From assembly GCF_902167145.1 (NCBI RefSeq), contig NC_050097.1, positions 228,179,034 through 228,243,033 of the forward strand: 64,000 nt of DNA, written 5' to 3'. Under the pieces are notes generated by a model. The model was not told the DNA's origin. It saw nothing but the letters and a program-made list of their open reading frames with translations, and did not search any database. The position numbers and the translations under genes were made by a program. Each line of letters opens with the position of its first letter. The stretch's first letter is position 1. The stretch is from Zea mays (lineage: Eukaryota; Streptophyta; Magnoliopsida; Poales; Poaceae). This document shows positions 1-12,141 of the stretch, in pieces.

Positions 1-328
1 TTAGCCCGAGTCCGAGCCCTAGGGTCGGGCGGAGCGGAGTTCGCCGTCTTCCGGGTCTTAGCCCGAGTCCGAGCCCTGGGGTCGGGCGGAGCGGAGTTCG
101 CCGTCTTCCGGGGCTGAGCCCGAGTCCGAACCCTGGGGTCGGGCGGAGCGGAGTTCGCCGTCTTCCGGGTCTTAGCCCGAGTCCGAGCCCTGGGGTCGGG
201 CGGAGCGGAGTTCGCCATCTTCCGGGTCTTAGCCCGAGTCCGAGCCCTGGGGTCGGGCGGAGCGGAGTTCGCCGTCTTCCGGGTCTTAGCCCGAGTCTGA
301 GCCCTGGGGTCGGGCGGAGCGGAGTTTC
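1..328. repeat. 57-bp tandem repeats in the 3' LTR
   Basis: Units beginning TTAGCCCGAG or CTGAGCCCGAG start at 1, 58, 115, 172, 229 and 286, giving an exact 57-bp period. The last unit is partial and runs into TTTCCCGTGG. The same array is in the partner LTR at 12142-12640. More copies may lie left of the window. Confidence 0.95.
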
Positions 329-822
329 CCGTGGTGCCTTTGGCAAGGCCTGACTGCCTGTCAGACTCACTCTGTCGAGTGGCACTGCAGTCGGAGTGGC
401 GCAGGCGGCGCTGTCCTTCTGTCAGACTGGTCAGTGGGGCGGCGGAGTGACGGCGGTCACTTCGGCTCTGCCGGGGCGCGCGTCAGGATAGAGGTGTTAG
501 GCCACCTTTGCGTTAAATGCTCCTGCAACTTGGTCAGTCGGTGCGGCGATTTAGTCAGGGTTGCTTCTAAGCGAAGCCAAGGCCTCAGGCGAGCCGGAGG
601 TGTGTCCGCCGTTAAAAAGGGGGGCCTCGGGCGAGACGGAAGTCTCTCGAGGTCGGCTGCCCTTGGCCGAGGCTAGGCTCGGGCGAAGCGTGATCGAGTC
701 ACTCGTGTGGACTTGATCCCTGACTCAATCGTACCCATCAGGCCTTTGCAGCTTTATGCTGATGGGGGTTACCAGCTGAGAATTAGGCGTCTTGAGGGTA
801 CCCCTAATTATGGTCCCCGACA
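1..822 (-). repeat. 3' LTR of the Gypsy element (partial)
   Basis: The stretch from 328 to 822 matches 12640-13083 plus 23235-23285 almost base for base, which identifies the LTR pair. About five substitutions are visible over roughly 495 comparable bases. The end CCCCGACA at 822 is the minus-strand start TGTCGGGG. The outer part of this LTR is beyond the left edge of the window. Confidence 0.9.
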
Positions 823-838
823 GTAGCCCCCGAGCCTC
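823..838 (-). promoter_or_regulatory. Polypurine tract of the Gypsy element
   Basis: The bases next to the 3' LTR read GGCTCGGGGGCTAC on the minus strand, directly followed by the LTR start TGTCGGGG. Position and purine-rich composition fit the plus-strand primer site used in reverse transcription. Confidence 0.75.
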
Positions 839-1551
839 GAAGGGAGTGTTAGCACTCGCTTGGAGGCTTTCGTCGCACCTTTTTGCAAGGGGACCAGCCT
901 TTCTCGGTTGCATTTCGTTCCGGTGGGTGCGTGCGAGCGCACCCGCCGGGTGTAGCCCCCGAGGCCTCGGAGGAGTGGTTACACTCCTTCGAGGTCTTAA
1001 TGCCTTGCGTAATGCTTCGGCTGGTCTGGTTGTTCCCTCATGCGAACTGGCCGTAGCCCGGGTGCACGGTCGGGGCCCAAGCTCTCGGGCTGGTATGTTG
1101 ACGCTGTCAACGGTTCGGCCGGAGCCGGGTTTGCGAGAGCAGCCCCCGAGCCTCCGCGTAGGGCGAGAGGACGATCAGGGACAGACTCGACTTTTTACAT
1201 ACGCCCCTACGTCGCCTTTCCGCAAGGAGGAGGGGGGAGTGCGCCATGTTACCCTCGATGGGCACCGAACATGGTGTCTCCGGTGAGCTGCAAGCGGGTA
1301 ATCCGAGTGGACGTCCGTGCCCCGTTCGTTGGGGGTCGGCTAGGGGCCCAGAGGCACGCCCAAAAGTACCTGCGGGTGATTTGCCGGACCCGGTCCCCTG
1401 GCGACGGGGTCCGAGGGCTCGATGCCTCCCTCCGATGGGATTCCGTTACAAGAACGTTCCCGCTGGTCTCAGAAATGTCCTAGGGTACCTCGGGAGCGCA
1501 GCCCGAGCCTCGGTTATGTATCGAACGTACCCCTGGTCATCCCTCGCTCGG

Positions 1552-1770
1552 CGTCTGAGGCGACTGTGAACCCTTCGGGGGCCAGCCTTCGAACCCCTGA
1601 TCAGTAATGGGCGCGGAGCCCGAGTAGCCTGAGGCGGCCATGGAGCCCTTCGGGGGGCTGGCCTTCGAACCCCTGACCAGTAGTGGGTGTCGGGCCCACG
1701 CGATCTGAGGTGACTGTTGAACCCCTCGGAGGGCCAGTCTTTGAACCTCTGATCAGTAGGGGGGGGGCTC
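1552..1770. repeat. Three diverged direct repeats of about 75 bp
   Basis: Three units share the pattern CTGAGG(C/T)G, then AACCCxTCGG, GGCCAG and GAACCxCTGAxCAGTA. They run about 1552-1607, 1629-1683 and 1705-1768. The function is unknown. They may be remnants of a minisatellite in the retrotransposon 3' region. Confidence 0.75.
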
Positions 1771-2620
1771 GGAGCCCGGTTCCTTCGCGGAGAAGGATCC
1801 TTTTCGGGGTATCCCCCTTTCCCGGTCCCTGTTGCAAGAGATAGAGAAAGAGGAAAAAAGGAAAAGGATACGAAATCGAACGACGTGGCGTACCTCTTTT
1901 TGACGCGGTTATTACGGCGAAGGCGAAGCGTCGTCCGCTTCTCCTGCCAGAGGCGTCGCCTGTCCCGCCGCGGAGTTAATGCGACGGGGCGAGTGGTTGG
2001 CGGGCGGCCGTTGCGCGTGCGCGATCCGTTCAAGGAACGGGTCACGGGTGCACCGTCATCACGCCGTGGGAGGAGGCTCCCTCGCTGTCCCCGGACGGGA
2101 TGTGAGCCTGGCTGACGACGTGACTGCTGCTCCCGCCCGCCTGCCACCTTCATTACTGCCGGCCCACTTTCGGCCACATTGACCGTCGCGCCAGGCTGGC
2201 GCCGCTGGGTCGTGCGCTGGTCGCCTCGAGTCGCGGCATAGGCTCCGCAACCGAAGAGGCGCGACAGTGGCACAAGTGGTGGCGCGGTTGGTTGCATGCA
2301 GCAACGGGCGCGCTGGTTGCGCGACGCGTGGGCCTGGGCCTCCAAGCTGGCGTGTCAGAAGTCGGAGAAGCGCGTCCACCTGGCGCGATTGCATGCCGCC
2401 TGCATGGCTGCCCGCCCCTTTCGCCCGTTGGTCTGGGCAAAAGTGGGGGGTTGCTTGTAACCGCTGGGCGGTTGTGCGCACCACTCGCGGCGGTTTGGCT
2501 TCTTCTGCTCTGAGCCGGTTTGCATGACATGCGGGACCCAGCCCCCGAGTCGCAGGGGAGGACCTCGGAGCGTGTTGGAGAAGACTCATCCCGTGGCGTC
2601 TGGGGGCGCACGTAGGGAGA

Positions 2621-3012
2621 GTTGCCTTTAAAAGGAGGGAGACTCCTTTCAGAAGGCAACCATGTCTTCTTCCTCCCTTATGCGTCGTGTCTTTCCATCT
2701 TCCAAGCCCCCGGATGGGGGGTATCCGCCGCCTTTCCGCCTCCTCGTTGGAGGAACGCAACTCCATGGGAGTTGGTACCTCTCAGCCATCGTTCGGCTTC
2801 AAGGATTTTCATCACGCAGCCCGGCTGCACCCCTCCACCGGCGATCGCCCGAGATGGCGACCTCCGGCTTGATGGTGGGGGAAAGCGAGCCGGGCTGCGG
2901 CCTCTGCCCCTCCCTCAGCCTCAAGGATTTTCATCACCAAGGCTGGGGAGGGGAGAGTGCCAAGTTGGGGTCGGCCCCTGCGCGGGCGGTGGCCCGCTCC
3001 TTCACTCAGTGA
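2621..3012 (+). other. Hairpin and short antisense ORF in the Gypsy 3' region
   Basis: At 2621-2660 an imperfect hairpin pairs GTTGCCTT with AAGGCAAC (2653-2660) and AAAGGAG (2631-2637) with CTCCTTT (2643-2649). An ATG at 2662 opens a 116-residue plus-strand frame ending at 3012, antisense to gag-pol. The product starts MSSSSLMRRV and is rich in serine, proline and glycine, with no recognised domain. A TATA-like TTTAAAAGG (2627-2635) is too close to the ATG to be a convincing promoter. It could be a coincidental frame in GC-rich DNA. Confidence 0.25.
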
Positions 3013-3589
3013 TGGGGGGAGGAGCGGGTGTTGCCCGTGGCGCTGGCAGCTGCAGCGTGCCCGGTCTTCAGACGCGAGTGGCCTCGGAGCCGCTCGCGGC
3101 GCCGGCGTCTGCCACGGCAGCTGGAAGAGGTTCTTCCGCCGACGCGATAGCCGGGGCCGGCCACGGGCTGACCTCCAACTTCTCGGCCTTCTGCCCGTCC
3201 TTGCCTCACAAGTTTTGGCATGGGCGGGGGCCTCCTGGCGGCGGCATCCAGCCTGAGGTCAGCGTTGCCGCTGTTAGGCCCCCAGGAGCAGAAGTCGTCG
3301 TCGTCGCCGCTGCTGGAGCAGGTGACAGCGTGCCGTTCGTCGGCCTTCCGTTGCTCCGCAGGCCTTCCCCCTCGGAGTGGGGTTGTTCGTACCTGCGGAG
3401 GGGGAACCGGAGTTCCGTTTGTAATGGCACTTCGAATGCCAGTGTTTTTTGTTCATTGTGGCTGTCGAGGCCTAAACATGTATGTAATTTCGGCACGGAG
3501 CCGTGTTTTTTCCTCATTTTCGAGCAGTAAGTCTCGCCTGTTGATTATCTGAACCGCTTCACCAAGCATGAGTCGCCCCGTGTCAAGGT

Positions 3590-4470
3590 GACGAGTGAGG
3601 TATCCGTATCCCGGAGGCGTAGGAATCCCTCGGCTCGATCGGCCTTGTTGTCTGAGGCTCCTCTAGCTTAGTTAAAGAGACCCCTCGGCCGCTCTTCGAT
3701 GAGCCGAGGCCAGGGGTAGCGATATCAGTACGAACAGAGGCGGAGTTGGCTCGAGAATGGGAACCTGGTTGGCCGGAGCCTAGCTGGGTTGTCCATCAGC
3801 GGGGGTCGACGTCGGAGTCGATCAGCCGAGGCCTCGGGTCGGGCCGACGCCCTTGGAAGATGCTTGGCTGAGGCCCCAGGGGTAACCGGCCGAGCCGCCT
3901 GCTCGGGTCGGATTCCCGGAGAAGTCCCTGGACCGCGTCGCCGTCCGAGGCTGGGTCGGACCTCGCTGAAGGCGTCGTCGATGCCGAGGGTGCTTCGGCT
4001 CCCTTCAGCGTGAAGACCCGAGCCTGCAGGATCAGATCGTCTTGTAGCGTGTGCCTTCTGCGGCCGCCGAGGCCAGAAAAACACACCCTCGCTGCGCTTG
4101 TGAAGCTGCGTCTTTTTTCCTCTTGTTTCGAGCATCTGGACTTTCTGTCGGTAACGGGGATGTTTGCGCGAGCGAGAGTTGCTTCTCGCGGAAGGTGATG
4201 AGTGAGGTATCCGTATCCCGGAGGCGTAGGAGTCCCTCGGCTCGGTCGGCCTTGCCGCTTACGCGTACTTTCACCCGTCCATGAGGCCCTGTCCCCGACT
4301 TAGTCGAGAAAGCTTGAGGGACCACTTTGGCAGAAGAGCTTCCGAACGTGAAAACTTGTTCGGTCCACGGAGTCGCTTTATCCGAACGCGAGTTACTTAT
4401 CGCAGAAGGTGATGAGTGAGGTATCCGTATCCCGGAGGCGTAGGAGTCCCTCGGCTCGGTCAGCCTTGGC
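3590..4470. repeat. Three dispersed copies of a 55-bp motif
   Basis: A motif starting GAGTGAGGTATCCGTATCCC and ending CTCGGCTCGxTCxGCCTTG occurs near 3592-3646, 4199-4253 and 4412-4466, all in the same orientation. The last two copies are also followed by similar sequence (GCTTACG..GTACT). They lie between pol and the 3' LTR. Confidence 0.85.
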
Positions 4471-4700
4471 TGCTTACGTGTACTCCGTCGTTTCCAGGAT
4501 CCGCTTTCCGAAGTAGTCAAGAAGCACGAAAGAAATTCTGCTAAAAAGAGATCCTTTTTTCGAGGAAAAATTCGACGCAGAGGGGGTCTCCCCCCTTTTA
4601 GCCCCCGAGGGAGGGTCGGGCTTTGCCGAGGCGAGGCCGACCCTTCCTTGACGACTAAACTTTGCGTTGGTGCGAGGTATATGAATAACTTGAAAACATC

Positions 4701-7700
4701 TTAAGGGTAGAAGCGACGTAGCTGTTTGATGTTCCAAGCGTTGCCGTAGATCTCGCCTTGATTGTTGGCCATCTTGTATGTTCCGGGCTTCAGAACTTTG
4801 GCGATGACGAATGGCCCCTCCCAGGGGGGCGTGAGCTTGTGCCTCCCTCGGGCGTCTTGCCGCAGCCGAAGCACCAGATCGCCCACCCGGAGGTCTCGGG
4901 ACCGGACCCCTCGGGCGTGGTAGCGTCGCAGGGACTGCTGGTACCGCGCCGAGTGTAGTAAGGCCCTGTCCCGAGCCTCTTCCAGCTGGTCCAGCGATTC
5001 TTCTCGGCTAGCTTGGTTGCTTTGATCGTTGTAGGCCCTCGTCCTCGGGGAGCCGTATTCCAGGTCGGTGGGCAAGATGGCCTCGGCCCCGTAGACCAGG
5101 AAGAACGGCGTGAAACCCGTAGCACGACTCGGCGTCGTCCTTAGGCTCCAGACCACCGAGGGGAGTTCCTTCATCCATCGCTTGCCGAACTTGTTGAGGC
5201 CGTTGTAGATCCGAGGCTTGAGCCCTTGTAGAATCATGCCGTTGGCACGCTCTACTTGCCCATTCGACATGGGATGAGCCACGGCGGCCCAGTCCACCCG
5301 GATGTGGTGATCCTCGCAAAAATCCAAGAATTTTTTGCCGGTGAACTGGGTACCGTTGTCGGTGATGATGGAGTTTGGGACCCCGAAGCGATGGATGATG
5401 TTGGTGAAGAACGCCACCGCCTGCTCGGACCTGATGCTGTTCAGGGGTCGGACCTCGATCCACTTGGAGAATTTGTCGATGGCGACCAGCAGGTGCGTGT
5501 AGCCCCCGGGCGCCTTCTGCAAGGGACTGACGAGGTCCAGACCCCATACGGCAAAGGGCCAGGTGATGGGAATGGTCTGCAGAGCCTGAGCGGGCAGGTG
5601 GGTCTGCTTCGCATAGAATTGGCACCCTTCGCAGGTGCGGACAATTCTAGTGGCGTCAGCCACCGCCGTTGGCCAGTAGAAGCCTTGCCGGAAAGCATTC
5701 CCGACAAGGGCTCGGGGTGCCGCGTGATGGCCGCAAGCCCCCGAGTGTATTTCTTGCAGTAGTTCCTGTCCTTCGGCGATGGATATGCATCGCTGGAGGA
5801 TGCCCGAGGGGCTGCGATGATAGAGCTCCTCTTCATCGCCCAGCAAGACGAACGACTTGGCGCGTCGCGCTACCCGCCGAGCCTCGGCTTGGTCGGGGGG
5901 TAGCTCTCCTCGGCTGAGATATTGCAGGTACGGGGCCTGCCAATCTCGATCAGGCGTGGCCCCGCTCTGCTCCTCCTCGACGTCTAGTGCCTCGCCCTCG
6001 GGGGCCGAGGGTACCTTGGGCTGAGCCGAGGGTGCCTCGGGTTGTGCCGAGGGTGCCTCGGGCTGTGCCGAGGGTGCCTCGGGCTCGGGAGCGTCGTCGA
6101 TCTTGACGGAGGGTTGATGCAGATCCTGGGAGAAGACGTCCGGGGGAACCGTTGTTCGCCCCGAGGCTATTTTAGCCAGCTCGTCCGCAGTCTCGTTGAA
6201 GCGCCAAGCGATGTGGTTGAGCTCGAGCCCGTAGAACTTGTCTTCCAGGCGTCGAACCTCATCGCAGTAGGCCTCCATCTTCGGGTCACGGCAGTGAGAG
6301 TTTTTCATGACTTGGTCAATGACGAGCTGCGAGTCACCGCGAGCGTCGAGGCGTCTGACCCCCAGCTCGATGGCGATCCGCAACCCGTTGACCAGAGCCT
6401 CGTACTCAGCCACATTGTTGGACGCCGGAAAATGGAGGCGTAGCACGTAGCGTAGGTGCTTCCCGAGGGGCGAGATGAAGAGCAGGCCCGCGCCGGCTCC
6501 CGTCTTCATCAGCGACCCGTCGAAAAACATGGTCCAGAGCTCCGGTTGGATCGGAGCCGTCGGCAGCTGGGTGTCGACCCATTCGGCCACAAAGTCCGCC
6601 AACACCTGGGACTTGATGGCCTTCCGAGGGGCGAACGAGATTGTTTCGCCCATGATTTCCACCGCCCACTTTGCGATCCTGCCGGAGGCCTCTCGGCACT
6701 GGATGATCTCCCCCAGGGGGAAGGATGACACCACAGTTACCGGATGAGACTCGAAGTAGTGTCGTAACTTCCGTCTTGTCAGGATCACAGCATACAGCAG
6801 CTTCTGAACTTGTGCGTAGCGGATCTTGGTTTCGGACAGTACTTCGCTAACGAAGTAGACTGGCCTCTGAACGGGCAATGCATGCCCTTCCTCTTGCCTC
6901 TCGACCACAATCGCGGCGCTAACCACCTGAGTGGTCGCGGCGACGTAGACCAAGAGGGCTTCTCCATCAGCTGGGGGCACCAAGACAGGCGCCTTTGTAA
7001 GGAGCGCCTTCAGGTTCCCGAGGGCTTCCTCGGCCTCAGGGGTCCAAGCGAAACACTCGGCCTTCCTTAAGAGGCGGTACAGAGGCAGACCTCTTTCACC
7101 GAGGCGTGAGATGAACCGGCTCAGGGCCGCGAGGCATCCCATGACCCTCTGTACGCCTTTTAAGTCCTTGATGGGTCCCATGCTGGTGATGGCTGCGATC
7201 ATCTCCGGGTTGGCTTCGATGCCTCGCTCGGAGACGATGAACCCCAGGAGCATGCCCCGGGGCACCCCGAAGACACACTTCTCAGGATTGAGCTTGACTC
7301 CTTTCGCCTTGAGACATCGGAATGTCGCTTCAAGGTCGGAGAGGAGGTCGGAGGCCTTCCTTGTCTTGACTACGATGTCATCGACGTAGGCCTCGACTGT
7401 GCGTCCGGTGTGTTCGCCGAACACATGGTTCATGCACCGCTGGTACGTCGTGCCCGCATTCCTCAAACCGAACGACATGGTGACATAGCAGTACATGCCG
7501 AACGGCGTGATGAAAGAAGTCGCGAGCTGGTCGGACTCTTTCATCCGGATTTGGTGATACCCTGAGTAGGCATCGAGGAAGGATAGGGTTTCGCACCGAG
7601 CAGTGGAATCCACGATTTGATCGATGCGAGGCAGAGGGTAGGGAACCTTCGGACATGCTTTGTTGAGACCAGTGTAGTCTACGCACATCCGCCATTTCCC

Positions 7701-7965
7701 CCCCTTTCTTCCTCACAAGCACAGGGTTGGCAAGCCATTCAGGATGGAATACCTCTTTGATGAACCCTGCCGCCATTAGCTTGTGGATCTCTTCGCCAAT
7801 CACTCTGCGCTTCTCCTCGTCGAATTGGCGCAGAGGCTGCCTGACGGGTCGGGCTCCGGCCCGGATATCCAGCGAGTGCTCGGCGACATCCCTCGGTATG
7901 CCGGGCATGTCCGAGGGACTCCACGCAAAGACGTCGGCGTTTGCGCGGAGAAAGTCGACGAGCAC
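4701..7965 (-). pseudogene. Gypsy pol: RT, two RNase H domains, integrase (frameshifted)
   Basis: The main frame (4701-7688) encodes 995 residues. RT has LDAYSGY at about 38-44 and the catalytic YVDD at 101-104. An RT-linked RNase H remnant follows, then an archaeal-type RNase H at about 380-510 that starts near FFDGS. A linker with PEAPSAQ repeats comes next, then an integrase with an HHCC zinc finger (CEGC near 690) and D,D-35-E core residues in GLDL, TDNGT and VERANG. The RT N-terminus lies in another frame (7965 to about 7705). The shift falls at a run of seven Cs (7698-7704), which suggests a homopolymer indel. Another frame change separates this from the gag-protease frame near 7970-7990. 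In a functional copy the domains would carry out cDNA synthesis and integration; this copy cannot make the full polyprotein. Confidence 0.9.
6000..6095 (-). repeat. 21-bp minisatellite coding PEAPSAQ in the Gypsy pol linker
   Basis: Near-identical 21-bp units (GAGGGTGCCTCGG plus GCTGTGCC-type sequence) encode repeated PEAPSAQ heptapeptides between the extra RNase H and integrase. The unit length keeps the reading frame. The segment probably forms a flexible linker. Confidence 0.8.
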
Positions 7966-7984
7966 TGCTTCCTATTTGGGGTCG

Positions 7985-10900
7985 AGCCCGGAACCGATCC
8001 GATCTGCTTGGAGGTGTCGCCACTGGGGTCGAGTGGGACGACCTTAACCGTCTCCGCGGCTCGAAGTTGCCGGCATGGCGCTTCACATCTGGCACCTCCT
8101 TGGAGAGGTTCTCCAGGTCGGCGATGAGGGCCTCGGACTCGGCGAGGGCCTCAGCGTACTCCACGCACTCCACGTCGCATTCGAACGCGTGTTTGTATGT
8201 GGGGCCGACGGTAATGACCCCGTTGGGGCCCGGCATCTTGAGCTTCAGGTAGGTGTAGTTGGGGACGGCCATGAACTTCGCGTAGCATGGCCTCCCCAGT
8301 ACAGCGTGGTAGGTTCCTCGGAACCTGACCACCTCGAACGTCAAGGTCTCCCTTCGGAAGTTGGAGGGCGTCCCGAAGCAGACGGGGAGGTCGAGTCGTC
8401 CGATGGGCTAGACGCGCTTCCCAGGGATGATCCCGTGGAAGGGCGCAGCGCCTGCTCGGACGGAGGACAGATCGACGCGCAGGAGCTTGAGGGTCTCGGC
8501 GTAGATGATGTTGAGGCAGCTGCCCCCATCCATCAGGACCTTGGTGAGCCTGACGTTGCCGACGACGGGGTCGACGACGAGCGGGTATTTTCCCGGGCTC
8601 GACACATGGTCGGGGTGGTCGGCCTGGTCGAAGGTGATGGGCTTGTCGGACCAGTCTAGGTAGACTGGCGCCGCCACCTTCACCGAGCAGACCTCCCAGC
8701 GCTCTTGCTTGCGATGCCGAGCCGAGGCATTCACCGCATGCCCTCCGTAGATCATGAAGCAGTCGCGGACCTCGGGGAACTCTCCTGCTTGGTGATCTTC
8801 GTTCTTGTCGTCGTCGCGGGCCCTGCCACCCTCGGCGGGTGGCCCAGCCCTGTGGAAGTGGCGCCGAAGCATGACGCACTCCTCGAGAGTGTGCTTGACG
8901 GGCCCCTGATGGTAGGGGCACGGCTCCTTGAGCATCTTGTCGAAAAGGTTTGCACCTCCGGGGGGCTTCCGAGGGTTCTTGTACTCGGCGGCGGCGACAA
9001 GGTCCGCGTCGGCGGCGTCGCGTTTCGATTGCGACTTCTTCTTGCCTTTCTTCTTGGCGCCGCGTGGAGTAGACACCTCGGGAGCCTCTTCCGATGGGCG
9101 GCCCTGGGACCGCTTGTCCTTTCGGAAGATAGCCTTGACCGCCTCCTGGCCAGAGGCGAACTTGGTGGCGATGTCCATCAGCTCGCTCGCCCTGGTGGGG
9201 GTCTTGCGACCCAGCTTGCTCACCAGGTCGCGGCAGGTGGTGCCAGCGAGGAACGCGCCGATGACATCCGAGTCGGTGATGTTGGGCAGCTCGGTGCGCT
9301 GCTTTGAGAATCGCCGGATGTAGTCCCGGAGCGACTCCCCCGGCTGTTGCCGGCAGCTTCGAAGGTCCCAGGAATTCCCGGGGCGCACGTATGTGCCCTG
9401 GAAATTGCCAGCGAAGGCTTGGACCAAGTCGTCCCAGTTGGAGATCTGCCCCGGAGGCAGGTGCTCCAACCAGGCGCGAGTAGTGTCGGAGAGGAACAGG
9501 GGGAGGTTACGGATGATGAGGTTGTCGTCGTCCGTCCCACCCAGTTGGCAGGCAAGGCGGTAGTCCGCGAGCCACAGTTCCGGTCTCGTTTCCCCCGAGT
9601 ACTTCGTGATAGTAGTCGGGGGTCGGAACCGGGTTGGGAATGGCGCCTGTCGGATGGCCCGACTGAAGGCCTGCGGACCGGGTGGTTCGGGCGAGGGACT
9701 CCGATCCTCCCCGCTGTCGTAGCGCCCCCCACGCCTAGGGTGGTAGCCTCGGCTCACCCTTTCGTCGAGGTGGGCCCGACGGTCACGTCGATGGTGCTCA
9801 TTACCGAGGTGGCCCGGGGCCGCAGGCGCGGTGTTGCGCGTGCGCCCGGTGTAGACCGAGGCTTCCCGCATGAATCGGGAAGTCGCGGCATGAGGTTCTG
9901 AGGGATATCCCTGCCTTCGGGAGGCAGTGCTCTCGGCCCGTCGGGCCGCAGCGCCTTCCAGGAGATTCTTGAGCTCTCCCTGGATTCGCCGACCCTCGGT
10001 GGTTGATGGCTCCGGCATCGCGCGGAGGAGCATCGCTGCGGCTGCCAGATTCTGGTCAACCCCGCTGGATGCGGGCGGCGGCCTGACCCTGACATCGTTG
10101 GCGACGCGGTGCTGGAGACCTTGGGGCAGGTGACGTATTTCTCCGGCCGGGGGTTGGCCCGCCCATACCTGCCCGACGTCCCGACGGATCGGCTCAAGCG
10201 CTCCTGTTCCCTCGTTGAGCCTGGCCTGCGCCTCGCGGACTTGCTCGAGTTGTGGGTCGTAACCCCCCGCCGGAGCGGGGACCACAGCTAGCTCCCGCGG
10301 GATGTCGGCGCGAGGCACCGGCCTAGGAAGATCACAGTCCTCCGGCATGCCGAGATGGTTGCCTTCGGAGGGATCCCCTAGCTCGATGTGGAACCATTCG
10401 CGGCTTAGGCCGCAGCCTTCGTCGTCAAGGCTGTGGCTTCCGTCGGAACAGTCGGAGAGGCAGTAGTCACATGCGGTCATGAAGTCCCGCATGGCACTGG
10501 GGTTGCCAAGTCCGGAGAAATCCCAACAGATGCTGGGATCGTCATCTTCCTCGGACCCAGAGGGCCCGTAGGTTGAGACGTCCGTCAACCGGTCCCAAGG
10601 CGACCGCATACGAAACCCCAGTGGGGTTGCACTCGCCTCGATGAGAGCGCCCGCCAAAGCGAGGTCGCTTGGCGGGTTGAGGCCGAGTCGAAATGACGTA
10701 AGATGGGAGTTAGTCGGTACCTTTTGGTCGACGAGGAGCGACGTAGTCACATCGGGGACTGGTTGCACCGTCATCCCAGGTACGAGGGCGACGTCCTGCA
10801 GGCTTTCCGCGAGCGCGCTGGCGTCGTCTTCTTGCTCGGGGTCAGCGTGTCGCGGGGGGACGGCGCTTGCCTTCGTCTCGAACGCGAGGTCGACGTCCGG

Positions 10901-11218
10901 CGTGCCTTCCTTCGGGGCGTCGGGGGCGTCGATTCGCTCGACGGCCAACGAGGCGCGGCCTCCCGCTTGGCCTTGATGGCCCCACCTCCTCCTCCGTTGG
11001 CGGGGGAGAGAACGGAGCGAGCTCGAATGTTGTTCTTCCACCACGCGGGGAAGGTGTCGTCGATTCCGCCGCCGGCGGGCGGGTTGTCGGCCGCCATTGT
11101 CGTTGTCGCGCGGCGGTGGAAGAAGTATCATGTCGTAGCTGCCGTCGAAGGACATGAACTCAAGACTCCCGAAACGAAGCACCATCCCGGGCCGGAGAGG
11201 TTGCTGGAGACTGCCCAT
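7985..11218 (-). pseudogene. Gypsy gag-protease with internal stop
   Basis: The frame begins at 11218, about 40 bases after the PBS, and runs 936 residues to a TAG at 8408-8410. The middle carries a retrotransposon gag domain (PF03732 type) with motifs such as WLEHLPPG and SLRDYIRRFSKQR. The C-terminal end has the aspartic protease site MDGGS followed by LNIIY. Translation continues in the same frame past the TAG with protease-like residues (VLGRPCYAKFM) to about 7990, so the TAG looks like a single nonsense change rather than the natural end. A gag of this type would form the virus-like particle and the protease would cut the polyprotein. The true start could be a later methionine. Confidence 0.85.
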
Positions 11219-11258
11219 CTGGAGCTTGACGGGAAGCTGTTCGTCAGCACGCAGCGTG

Positions 11259-11278
11259 CCCCTACCTGGCGCGCCAAC
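11259..11278 (-). promoter_or_regulatory. Primer-binding site of the Gypsy element
   Basis: The minus strand reads GTTGGCGCGCCAGGTAGGGG directly after the LTR end CAACA. This is the usual place and form of the primer-binding site in many maize Gypsy elements. I did not assign the tRNA. Confidence 0.75.
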
Positions 11279-11580
11279 TGTTGGCGTTTCGAGACCGGGG
11301 GGTCCCCGAGCCGACGAGTGAGTGTGCTGCGTGCCCCAGCCCGGATGGGTCGAGCGCGTGGGCGAGCGTGAAGGGGGGAGAGGCGAGGCGACCGGAGACG
11401 GGCGTGAGAGAGGTGGAAGTCCCGCGGCCTTCGTGTTCGTCCCGCGCCCAGGTCGGGTGCGCTTGCAGTAGGGGGGTTACAAGCGTCCACGCGGGTGAGG
11501 GAAGCGAGCGGCCCCAAGAGAGCGCCTGTCCCGTCCTCGGTCCCGCGCGGCCCACCTTCTCTAAGAAGGCCCTGGTCCTT

Positions 11581-11590
11581 CCTTTTATAG
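11581..11590 (-). promoter_or_regulatory. TATA box in the Gypsy 5' LTR
   Basis: The minus strand reads CTATAAAAGG. It is in the promoter-bearing LTR, roughly 300 bases before the LTR/PBS junction, so transcription would start near 11555 and read into gag. This is inferred from sequence and position only. Confidence 0.6.
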
Positions 11591-12141
11591 TCGTAAGGAG
11601 AGGATCCAGGTGTACAATGGGGGGTAGCAGAGTGCTACGTGTCTAGCGGAGAGAGAGAGCTAGCGCCCTGGGTACATGCCAATGTGGCAGCCGGAGAGGT
11701 CTTGGCACCTTGCTGGCGTGATGTCGTGGCTGTCGGAGGAGCGACGGAGCCTGGCGGAGGGACAGCTGTTGGAGCGGTCGAGTCCTTGCTGACGTTGCCC
11801 TGCTTCCGTAAGAGAGCTGAGAGCCGCCGTCGTCACAGAGCTTGTGGGGCGCCATCATTGCCCATCTGGCGGAGCTGGCCAGATGGGACGCCGGTCTTGT
11901 TCTCCGCGACCCGAGTCGGCTCGGGGTAGGATGATGATGGCGCTTCCTGTTGACGTGGCGGGCCTGTGCCCTAGGTCGGGCGACGTGGGAGCTCCTCCGA
12001 AGCCGAGGTCGAGTCTGTCTTCCATGGCCGAGGCCGAGCCCGAGCCTCCGGGTCGGGCGAGGCGGAGATCGTTCGGCCGAGGCCAGGGCGGAGTCCGAGC
12101 CCTGGGGTCGGGCGAGGCGGAGTTTCGTTGTCTTCTGGGGC

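Larger units (their letters stand above)
839..4700 (-). other. Long 3' noncoding region of the Gypsy element
   Basis: About 3.9 kb separates the end of pol (4701) from the polypurine tract. No conserved domain is seen on the sense strand. It is GC-rich and holds two sets of diverged direct repeats, a hairpin at 2621-2660 and an antisense ORF starting at 2662. Tat elements commonly have long regions here, some with antisense ORFs. Confidence 0.6.

Noticed and set aside
1446..2766. Minus-strand frames of 168-299 codons in the Gypsy 3' region
   Set aside because: GC-rich DNA gives many overlapping frames on both strands; none shows a known domain.
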